Below, one piece after another: positions 23,434 to 33,800 of a DNA stretch of 64,000 bases (the first letter of the stretch is position 1; each line of letters opens with the position of its first letter). A program made the translations under genes and the position numbers. A model generated the notes under the pieces. It ran no database searches, was not told where the DNA came from, and saw only the letters and a program-made list of their open reading frames with translations. This DNA is from Owenia fusiformis (Eukaryota > Annelida > Polychaeta > Sabellida > Oweniidae). The stretch covers positions 8,561,375-8,625,374 of the forward strand of contig CAIIXF020000005.1 of NCBI GenBank assembly GCA_903813345.2. The letters are read 5' to 3'.

Positions 23434-26400
23434 GTAAAACATGGTCTCTTTAGAAGAGATGGCCCATGTGGACAGTTTCGTTTTGGTGGGGGAGTAAGGC
23501 AACTGGCATTCAGTTTAGTTTTGGTGGAGAAGTAGGGTAACTGGCATTCAGTTTCGTTTTGGTGGAGGAGTAAGGCAACTGGCATTCAGTTTCGTTTTGG
23601 TGGGGGAGTAAGGCAACTGACATTCAGTTTCGTTTTGGTGGAGGAGTAAGGCAACTGGCATTCAGTTTCGTTTTGGTGGAGGAGTAAGGCAGCTGGCATT
23701 CAGTTTCGTTTTGGTGGAGGAGTAAGGCAACCGGCATTCAGTTTCGTTTTGGTGGAGGAGTAGGGTAACTGGCATTCAGTTTCGTTTTGGTGGAGGAGTA
23801 AGGCAACTGGCATTCAGTTTCGTTTTGGTGGAGGAGTAAGGCAACCGGCATTCAGTTTCGGTTTGGTCGAGGACCCTTACAACGTACAAAGCAAATTGGA
23901 CTTCATTCTGTGTTTTCAATGCATAGTATAGAATATAGCGACATCTATTAATCGTATAATAATCTAAAGTCATTACATAAAACTATCATGCTAAATCATT
24001 CGATTTTGAGGTTTTGCAAAAAATGAGTTTTCACAAGTCTATTTGCTTAGTCTTTAATAACATTGACATCCGAGATTCTTTTCAGACGAATAAAGTTGGG
24101 TCAAAATACCAATAAACACAAACTAAAATTAATCTCAATTATTCATTAACCATGACAACATATCTATTACAGGGCTTTGAGGTAAGAGGAACCTCTCTTA
24201 GTAAACGGTTAAATGCCATGAGAGAGTTCCAGAAACAAGTGGGCCTAACTAATGGTAACTATACATATCAACCAAAGCAAGTTGGGATTTCCAGGCGGAA
24301 AAAGAGAGATATCCAACAAGTACAGAACTTTTGTTACAGGATATCTCAAGATGGATCTGTCCAATGTGAGTATAGCTTTATCATGTGTGGTTTGTTTTGG
24401 GCCACATATCCCAAAATGAAGAGCGAATGGACCGGGAAGCTATCATTCATGAATCCAGACAGAAGTTTCTTAGTTTTCATCAATCAGGGAAGAGACGTAA
24501 GATGCTTTGTTATAATGATATCGATATGAATTTAATATCAAGATGATATGATTAGAGTAATATTAAAAAAGAAACACAAATGATGAAATGCAAAAAGCAA
24601 CAAGCTTTGTGTTCAACATTTCAGGCCCAACCGTTATTTCCCTAGGGGCAACCAACGATGGAGATCTATTTACCAAACACAGTCTACAATCTGTCTGCAA
24701 GATCCACCTGGCATTAGCCAAACACCCTGCATACATCACAGAATCCCATCACTCCTTGCCACACTACATGGAACAACTGTTTGACACAACATGCGATGAC
24801 TTCACAGATTCAATGGTAGAACAAATGAAGACGTTACTGACAAAATGTGTTCCGTTTTACAAAGATAATCAACTTGATGCTAATTGCGAAAATGGTCAGT
24901 GTATCGCACCTGGGGAATGTAACACAAACAATACAATCTATCAAATATTTCATTATCTTGTGGACAGAAATTTTCTGAGAGAAAATGGAAAGGGTACCCT
25001 TAAATATACAAACCTGTTCACGCATACATGGTTAGCGAAAAACATGGACTTTTACAGGGCATATTTTGATGGACAAGACTTTGAGATAGATGGCGTTATG
25101 GTCATGGGTTTGTATATGGAAGGACTCAAAAATGATCTGTTTTCTGAATATCTTGTGAGTGATATAATGCTGTTTGGAGTCGCTCTTGGGTTGATTTTCA
25201 TTGTGATGTTCCTGTATTTGAAGTCTCTCTTGATAATGTTTGCGACTCTGCTCAATGTTGCATTCTCATTTATCATAGCATATTTTCTTTACTTTGTCAT
25301 TTTTCGCTTCACATTTTTCCCATTTCTCAACATATTCGCAGGTCTGATTCTGATTGCGGTTGGTGCCGATGATGTCTTTGTGTATTTTGACATATGGCAC
25401 GAAATGAAAAGGAAAATGGAGGGTGGCAAGAAAAGGGAGAATGAAAAGAAAGTGGGGAATGACAAGAGAGAGGAGGATGACAAGATAATGGAGAATGGCG
25501 GAATAAAGAATAAAAAACAAATGGAGAGTAAAAGTGAATTGGCAGATACAACAGATTTATATGTAAATAAAGGTAACCTTCAAGAGAACCCGAATGCAAG
25601 TATACCCAATGAGACCAACGTACAAGAAATTCCTGATGTACAGATCGATGATACTCATTTGAGATTGCTAATCCACAACACGCTGAAACACGCTACTTTG
25701 TCTATCTTTGTCACAAGTTTTACCACAGCAGCTGCATTTTTTGCAAATTTTTCAAGCAACATTATTGCAACTCGCTGTTTTGGAATTTTTGCTGGAACTT
25801 GCATTCTGGTGAATTTCATCTTTATGGTAACATGGATGCCTGCAATTTTCATAATTGTGGAAAAAATCGACCAAAACTTGTTGTCCGGGGTAAAATGTTG
25901 TGAATGTTGGGACAGATTTCTAAATGGAGTGCAGACTCTTTCTAGGGTGGTTTTCACAAGGCTCATTCCTACTCTGGTCATTGAGGCCTGGTTTTTCTGG
26001 TGCATTCTGTTAAGTGCCGTTGGCATCGCTGGCATCATTTTGGTATTCATCATCCCAAAACTAAACCTGCCCACTTCAAAAGAGTTTCAAATTCTTCCAA
26101 GTTCAAACCCTCTTGAAAAATATACAATATTAAAGTTAAATTTCGATTTTGAGAATACAGAACAAGGAGAGCGAGGGCAGTATGTCTTTATATATTGGGG
26201 TATCTTGGCAACTGATAATGGAAACTGGTTGGACCCAGATGACAATGGGACATTACAGTTAGACTCCACTTTCAATCTTTACTCTCTTGAGTCTCGGGCG
26301 TGGATGGTCAAGTTTTGTAAGAAGCTCCTACAGCAGGACTTCATTGAGGAATCATTTGCAAACAGCACCAAATGCAGCCTTGAGGTCATTGATGAATACT

Positions 26401-28175
26401 TGTCTATGAATTGTTCTACGCAAGGTGCAGTTCAAAATTGTTGTGGGAAAAGGCTCCCTGTGAATTCAACGATATTTGAATATTGCTTTCCGAGACTCGC
26501 ACTATTTGGTTTTCAATACGTTGGAAGTGGTTTGTTTGACAGCTCCAACAATGTCCCTGTCTATTTCATGATGGTTCAGACCATTCAACCCTTTGTGCCT
26601 GCTTTTGCTGAAACAAATAATTTGTTCAATAAAGTCAATGGGTTCGTAGAGAATGAAGTTAAAAGTGCCCCTAAAGGTTTGAATGAAGGATGGGTTGGTG
26701 GTTCTTTTGATTTCTACAGTTTACAAAGATCTATCGCATATGGGACTTACACCACTATGGGTATAGCCATTGCTGTTGCCTTTATTGTAATGCTTCTGAC
26801 ATCCCTCAATATCTTTATAACAGTTTACGCTATTGTAACTATCACCTTCGGTATTGCTGCAACAGTTGGTGTTTTGGTTCTCCTTGGTTGGGAACTCAAC
26901 ATTTTGGAATCAGCTATCATATCCCTAGCTGTTGGATTTTCAATTGACTTTACAATACACTATGGAGTGGCTTACCGGCTCTCACATGAGGCGAAAAGAA
27001 TATCAAAAGTAACCGATTCCTTTCATATGATCGGCTCAGCTGTTGCTATGGCGGCTTTCACAACATTTATTGCCGGCGCAGCAATAATGCCAGCACGTAT
27101 TCTTGGCTACCAAAGACTGGGTGTATTTCTGATGTTAGTCATGACATTTAGTTGGATATATGCTACGTTCTTCTTCCAGTCCTTGTGTAGGATAATTGGT
27201 CCTTTGGGTAACGTTGGAAGCCTATTAGCATGCTGTGTGAAGATAAAAATAGATTGTGAAAAAGAGGAGGTTTCTACCCCGGTGATTTCCATTGGTTTTT
27301 CGCAGAACACCCAACCATTACCAGGAGAAAACACAAGCAAACATGATGAAACAAAAAATGAAACTACAGATACAGATAAGGAACTGGCAAAGAAAAGTAC
27401 AAATGAAACTGTATCAAACATAGACGTTTCGGTCGGTTCTTTGCCTTACAACCCCAGCAGCAAACAAGAGACAAGAAATGAAACTTCGGAAGATGCACCT
27501 CAACGATGTTCACCAAATGACAGAGGAAAATATCACATAAGTGAGGATAAAAAGCTGCAACGTTCAAAGGAACATGTTTCAATTGTACCTGTCCAGCATT
27601 CTCAAGAAGATACACTGGCAACTTCAGTGGATTCCAATGACTCAACGCATAAAAGCCCAAACAAGCATAATGAGGCGAAAAATGAAATTCCAGAAAGTGT
27701 GTTTCGGAACAACTCAATAACGGACAGCCCAAGTAGCCAAGATGAGCGTAAAAATGAAATGTCAGAAAAACTTCAACGAGATTCACCATGGGAAAAACGC
27801 GATGTTGGTGATGATAAGAAGTCGAGTTCAAATAAAAACATATCCCAGATATCAGTAGGCTTTGAAGACAATTCTAAAAAAGAAGCTTCGAATGATTCTT
27901 CGCAAAGCAGCAAAGATGTTGTTAGTGATCATAGAAATTCAGAGACAGTACAAATAAAAACAAATGATTATCCGCAAAGCAGCAAAGTTGATGTCAGTGA
28001 TTATGAAAGGTCAGGGACAAGTTCAAATAAAAACAGTTCCCTGATAGCAGTAGGTAATGACATTTCGAAAAAAGAAGGAACAAATGATTCTTCGCAAAGC
28101 AGCCCGAGTAAACGCAGCGATGGTTCCTTAGTGAACAGCCCAAGCAAAAACGTAACTAATATTCTACTTAAATAA
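23310..28175 (+). CDS. disp: Dispatched-family RND transporter (5' end missing)
   Basis: Dispatched is a polytopic plasma-membrane protein that releases cholesterol-modified Hedgehog using a proton/sodium-coupled RND mechanism. Join: 23310-23433, 24173-24365, 24625-28175, giving about 1288 codons; the first base finishes a codon from an unseen upstream exon. Order: TM1 (FLARFYWLVVIIITVCVAI), the RGTSLSKRL motif after TM1, a large extracellular loop with paired cysteines, then a sterol-sensing-like block (TM2-6) with the charged motif GADDVFVYFD at 25362. LSIFVTSFTTAAAFFANFSS and NILESAIISLAVGFSIDFTI then match Dispatched closely. The conserved Asp of TM10 is at 26946-26948. These motifs separate it from Patched and PTCHD. 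Oddities are a charged insert after GADD and a repetitive C-terminal tail of about 310 residues. The paralogue (DISP1, 2 or 3 type) is unresolved. Confidence 0.92.
23466..23870. repeat. 38-bp minisatellite in a Dispatched intron
   Basis: About 11 copies of a 38-bp unit beginning GGCATTCAGTTTCGTTTTGG, with a few single-base variants. It begins 33 bases after the donor at 23434 and lies within intron 23434-24172. The first copies are also related to the sequence immediately after the donor. Confidence 0.92.
24173..24365 (+). CDS. disp: Dispatched exon with RGT motif
   Basis: Acceptor ATTACAG before 24173 and donor GTGAGT at 24366. GFEVRGTSLSKRL is the Dispatched signature after TM1. RRKKRD at about 24295-24312 resembles a basic protease-cleavage site; Dispatched is reported to be activated by Furin cleavage in this loop. 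The donor at 24366 leaves one base, which pairs with GC at 24625 to restore the frame as Cys. The open frame continues to 24496 but a GTAAGA donor there would break phase. Confidence 0.8.
24625..28175 (+). CDS. disp: Dispatched main exon (3.55 kb)
   Basis: Acceptor ATTTCAG at 24618-24624, stop TAA at 28173-28175. It carries almost the whole transporter. The first extracellular loop has IYQIFHYLVDRNF, matching the IYQILHFLVDKDF block of vertebrate DISP1. The second loop has cysteine pairs around NCCGK. All later helices and the cytoplasmic tail follow. A single exon of this size with 12-TM architecture suggests loss of introns in this lineage. Confidence 0.92.
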
Positions 28176-28176
28176 A
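28171..28176 (+). promoter_or_regulatory. AATAAA overlapping the Dispatched stop codon
   Basis: AATAAA overlaps the TAA stop. Whether it is used is unknown, since cleavage here would give a very short 3' UTR. Confidence 0.35.
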
Positions 28177-28248
28177 GTTTTAAACCAAGCAAGAGAAAAT
28201 GATCTTATAACTGTAAATTGTGTTATACTGTACATGACGATCCTTATA

Positions 28249-29113
28249 CAGGGTGACCGGAAAGAAGAAGACCATTGAAGTAGACATTTTCTCCTAAACA
28301 AGACAAGTGACATCAATGAACTTTTGCACACTAGTACAGTTCTCTGGATAGTTGTCCCTGAAAGCTTCTATACAAACAATCAACTGGTCCACGAGCTGTT
28401 ATCATTTTCATTACATGCTCCAATTTGCCACAATCGTATTTGAGACCAAGTAGAGCTGAATTCATATGGCAAAATACCCTTACATATTCAGCCCTTGTTA
28501 TGGCATTACATTTAGGAGTGATTGCCTTCTTTAAGTCAGCAATTGTCTGGGTATTGTTTTGCTACACGTTGTCTTTCAAATAGCCCAACAAAAACAAATC
28601 AGGTGGATTCAAGTTTGGGGTGTATGGAGATTTAATTGTGCTATATGGTGGTTTTAGCAAGATGGCACCACTCCCTATACCTCAAATGACTCACTAGGTT
28701 GGCTAGATCAACACTCTGGCAACAGGATCATAAACCATTGATCAGATGATCCTTCATCTCCACACAGCCTATACTTGAATCCTACTGATTTCTTTCTGTG
28801 GAGCTTTTTTTGAAGACAATGTATACCAACATAATTCTCAGACAAATGCTGACCTAGAGAGGGCAATCACTGCTAAATGAATGCCATTAAAGGGCTGAAT
28901 AAGTAAGGGTACATGTATCTTACCATGTGAATCCAGTTCTGTCTTGGTCTCAATTGTAGCAAATTGGAGCATGTAGTGTAAATGATCACACTTACAGAAC
29001 AGTTGACTGGTTGTATTGAAACTGTTCTGATGTGTGGAAAATTTCAATGATGTCACTTGTCTATTGAAGGAGATATTGCCTACTTCAATGGTCTCCTTTT
29101 TTCGGTCACCCTG
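28249..29113. mobile_element. Foldback element made of two opposed mariner-type transposase 3' ends
   Basis: The arms begin CAGGGTGACCGGAAAGAAGA and end in the inverse TTTTTTCGGTCACCCTG; a TA precedes the left end. The left arm on the minus strand encodes LNPPDLFLLGYLKDNV and the right arm on the plus strand encodes YLNPTDFFLWSFF then, after a frameshift, EDNVYQHNSQTNADLERAI. Both are the C-terminal DDE-region motif of mariner-like transposases. So the inverted repeats of several hundred bases are opposed copies of the same gene end. Confidence 0.78.
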
Positions 29114-30603
29114 GAAAAGAGACACAATCGTTCTAAAAATGGCGAAAAGTGGTAATGATCTCGGACCACAAGTCGCACTACCACATTGCAGCTATTCCAG
29201 ACTATGGCTTAATATTACACTCAGTCTGGTTGAACGTGATATTGTATGTTATTGTTATTGAATGTTTAGTTTTAGTTTTATTTTATCATGTTTATTTGTT
29301 GACGCTTACCCGAAAGGGATTTTTAGTACAATAAAGCATTGAATATAATTTGGATTTAGAGATCCTACTTAACTGGCGTATTTCATGTACATATCTGGTT
29401 TGTAAATATGTATATGTCTTTATTTGGCCTTCTGCTTGCTCATTTGTCATGCATTATTTTGTATTGCAAAGTATCATTAAAAAAGATCATATAATGTGAA
29501 TGAGTGGGCGCATGGAAAAAGCGAATATATTAGTATGGGAACGAGGCTAATATATAAGCAACCATTAAATGATAGATGTATACTATTATTGATATTTTAT
29601 TTATGAAATGGAAATATTATATTTAGAATCGTATTTAGACATTTAAACATAGCATAGATATAAAACGTAAGGCCCGTACTTTAAAGGCAGTGCAACAAAT
29701 TGGACATAATACAAATTATATACAGATTTTTAAATACAGTTTACTTAGAAATATACATAATTATATATTATTATTACCATGACCATTTCTCGTATATAGG
29801 TCACTATATATATTCCATAAGGTTAATATGAAGATATGTATAAATGTTAAACATGTAAATAAACATGTACATTGCTTATAATTAAAAATGTATTAAAACG
29901 ATGTAAATAAATTGTTAAATGTTGGTACTTTTATTTTTTCGCATATGGTATCTATATGAATATTTTTGTAAATGTGTAGTACTGTATATTGTACTTCAGC
30001 TTTGCAAACATTTTCTATGATAGTAGTGAATTAATAGCCCATTGACTATTCCTTTTGCATTTGTTACACATATATGGTGTTTGAATACTGTTATAAAATA
30101 GAATTAGGAAACCTACAAGAGGCAAATCTGGGTCTCGAGTGTCAGCCTATGTCAACGAGTGCCTCTGCCATTTACAGAAGCTCAATTGGTGAAATTAATG
30201 TATAGGAATAATTGTATTCAGAAAATTCCCTTTATCAAATTCCCTTTATCTTCAACACAATTTTTAGTATAATTTGTTATGTGTGCAAACGTTTTTCATT
30301 AGTGAATAGAACGCTTTACCTTATAACATGTATAAGTGAATGTCTGTCAATTTGCTGTTTTCTCACTGTCTGCGTCTTTCAAATACTTTAAATATTTCCC
30401 TTTCGTGTTAAGTTCACTCTATGTATTTTACAAATTCATAAAGTCATTTAAATAGAATACAGAATAACATCAGAAGAAAAGAAAGAAAACCACATCCTGA
30501 GAATTAAGTCATTTTTTGAGTAAGAATTCCATTCGTTGTTAAGTCACCAATGTCTCAGGGAAACGATTGGAGAAACAATATAGTCAATCAAAATTAAACA
30601 AAA
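29114..30603. other. Dispatched-TINAG spacer
   Basis: AT-rich, with no gene or clear repeat seen. The promoter and 5' UTR of the TINAG-like gene presumably lie in its last few hundred bases, but no reliable TATA or initiator can be named. Confidence 0.5.
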
Positions 30604-30883
30604 ATGAAAAGATATATACAGCTATTATGGCTATATTCTATATACCTAGAGGAAATTTATGCAATACCTCGGCGGTTTGAAGAATTTGAGGGTCAGCAAT
30701 TTTGCTCAAGGAGACCAAGAGGTTCCCAATGCTGTAAGGATAGGAGGGATGAATGTTCGGTGCCTATATTAGACACGCAGTGTTACTGTGATGAATTATG
30801 TGACAGGCCTGACTCCGATTGTTGCCCAGATTATTGGAAAGTATGTCAAGGAGTTCCCCCACCAACCCCCAGACCCCGAAAAA
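30604..30883 (+). CDS. TINAGL1: TINAG-like exon 1: signal peptide and somatomedin-B domain
   Basis: ATG at 30604 is the first in frame, preceded by CAAAA. A hydrophobic N-terminus (residues 5-15) contains an odd internal Glu-Glu, so the signal peptide is plausible but not ideal. Eight cysteines with the CC...CYCD...CC spacing of somatomedin B follow. Donor GTAAGT at 30884, phase 1. Confidence 0.9.
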
Positions 30884-33800
30884 GTAAGTCATGTTTTCTT
30901 TGCTTATAATTCATACTACAGGGTGAGGCAAAAAAGGTAATACAAACAAATGTTAATAACTTCGTCTTCCAATATGGTAAGATGACTATTTTTCCGCAAA
31001 CAATGAATCACACATTTATATTAGATATTATTACCACCTTGCCGGGCCAGTTCTAGGGGTTTTAGTGCTAGTTTAGAAGGCATTCATTATACTATATCGA
31101 CCTGAGAAATGTGTAACGTCATAGTGGTGGTCCATATGGACCGGTCTAGAATATATTCTGGACCGGCAACTTTCCCCGGGAAATTAGATATCGTTCAATG
31201 CGTAAGATTTTCTTGCTGTTTCAGTCCTGGTCGTTAACGGTGGTAATAATACTAATAACGTCATTTCTGCGAGCATTATAGTGAAATATTGGACCTTGGG
31301 CCTTCGGCCCTCGGTCCAATATTTCACTATATTGCCCTTAGAAATGACGTTATTGTATTATTTGATGAATGTGCATACTGTATTCTGCAATTTGATTGGT
31401 TTGTTAAAACCATTGTCACATTTCCAATGATATATCACCATTGGTACCATATATCTTGGTTTTGGCTGCAGAGGGGTGTGGGGGATGGGACTTATATGAC
31501 ACCCTGTATATTTCTTTTTGCAACCAATTCTGATCATATATACATATAGTTTCATACAAGGTTATAACATGTTATAAGGATAAAATATAGAAAAATATAT
31601 TTAATTTCAGTTGTTTAGTGCGGGACGTTTAAACTATTGAGAAATGTAGCTCTCAATTGATACATCGTCCGGGCAATTATGATACTATCTTCATATTTAT
31701 TTGGTGCAAAATATTTTCAATAACATTTAGGTCACTGCCTCTTGAGTAAGGTCGTATATAATAGGATATCTAATTGTTACCAGCACAGCATAAAATTTAA
31801 CAAAATGTAACAATGATTCAGGCGAATTACACATAGGACATACCCTATTCACATTAGGGTGCGGTGTAACGGCCAACACCTTAACCAACCAATAGCCGTA
31901 CCATAGTATCATACGTTTACATTTAAATATCATTTATATTTATTTGAGTTGTATGCGGTTTGGAGTCGCTTGATCACTACTTTAACCCAATATGTTATAT
32001 CAATTATTGGGTTTACATGATTTCAACATAATTCTTACAGAAACATTAGTTAATCTATCTCAATTTAATGCTATATTCTTATACCGAAGGGGTCCCTATC
32101 GCCAAGATATATATTACAATACACAATATATTTTATATATGTTTTTACTTACTTTAGTTGCAGTACATTAACCTGTTCATTACTTTGGTTGGTGCTGGGG
32201 AGGCTGGTGGGCTTTCCATGGTATGAGTTCACAAACTGATTCCCGCCAATTGAAGTCACGTGACATTTCATCCTTATCGCATGATCTAAGTAATTAACTC
32301 ACCTATGCACCTCTGCCATCTATACATCACTTACGAGATAGATTTAACTGTATGAATATCTAGTGATCTGAGCCAACTCCAAAACACATAAATATTTATA
32401 TTTCATATAAGTCATTTTAGGTTTGTATTTACATAATTAATTCCAGACTTTAGGAGTACGAGTAATTACTACTTTTCTAAGTGCTTGATCTTATCATCGA
32501 TGCTGTTATTATCATCGATGGTTATGTTAACATATTCTCTACGAAGTAACCGCCCAAACATATGTGAACCTTCTTTTTGCATCATATTTTGCATCATATT
32601 TTTCTTTTAAAAGAGCAAATATGCACCTCAACCCAGAGACCTCAACAGTCAAAAGAATATAATTGTGTAACTCTGTATGATCTATTGTCACGTGGTTTTA
32701 ACTCACCGGGACATATCGAAACTAAAACGCCCCGCAAAATCGATAATTTGAATTTCAAACCTACCCTGCCCTTTTTGAGTCTCACAGTACACCATTTTTC
32801 ATCAAACTTGTTCTATCATAACCTTCACAGAAATACCTTTCAGTCGATACATAGCTATTGTGTACAGGGTCCCTCGTTTTAGCGGCGTTTTGGTCCCTAG
32901 ATTTGAGAAGATGCAAACTTTCATAGATTTCAACTAAAATCCTTGATATATCGCCAGTTCTTCTATCACCCTCCTCCATATTCTGCGCAAGGACTCCCAT
33001 TACAACCCTCAATGGCTGCACCAACATATTTATTACGTTAAACGCAGCAATTTTGAAAAGTCCTACGCAACTGTTCGAAATTGACCAAAATGCCCCGTTG
33101 TCTTCCAAAACGCCCCGCAGAGTCTACGACTACAAACGTGTAGTTTCATTCCGAAACATTTTGTCCATCGGTGTGTCCATGGTCGATTCTAAACTAACAC
33201 CAATCGACTTACAATTGTGTTCTAAGATTTGTCCTGTCTTGTCCATTAATACCACGTCTTTAAGTTTAGAATACATACGATCATAGCACTGTAGCATGTC
33301 ATGCTAAATTCATGCATTTTCAACATAAATGGATTATAAACTGTCGACTCAACTGTGGATCAATTAAAGGCCCACTATACTTTATTTAGAAAACAATTAT
33401 CATTGAAATATATTACCCACACACTCGCTCAAATATGAAGCAAATTTCGATTTGGTTTAATATTGAATCAAAAAATAACTCACATAGAAAAATGGCATTT
33501 GAAGTTCAGAGATCATTAGACATGCATGCACATGCTAAACAAAGTGCATTACATGTTTTTAATTATTTTGATTAAAAAGATGGCGACGCTTCTATTAAAA
33601 TTAATGAATCATGTAATACAAACAACTTCGCCATCTTTTAATGACATTGATAAAAACTTGATATATAAAGCTTGACAGATCGAAAATATTTTTTGATTAT
33701 TCATTGTAAGCTTTGATGTGGTCCGTTTGAGCTGTTGTTGGTGTCAAATGAAAGAAAAGATTCGGTCATTCTTATCAATACATTGGACAATCTATGGAAT

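Noticed and set aside
24366-24496. Extension of the Dispatched exon to a GTAAGA donor at 24497
   Set aside because: The frame is open for 44 codons, but joining to 24625 would break phase, and the residues do not fit the family alignment. The GTGAGT at 24366 restores both.
24588-24624. ATG at 24588 as start of a separate gene
   Set aside because: It lies in the intron just before a good ATTTCAG acceptor. The protein would lack TM1 and the RGT motif.
25266-25599. Three overlapping minus-strand frames in the Dispatched insert
   Set aside because: They arise from the purine-rich low-complexity plus strand. Their proteins are simple Ser/Pro/His/Phe repeats.
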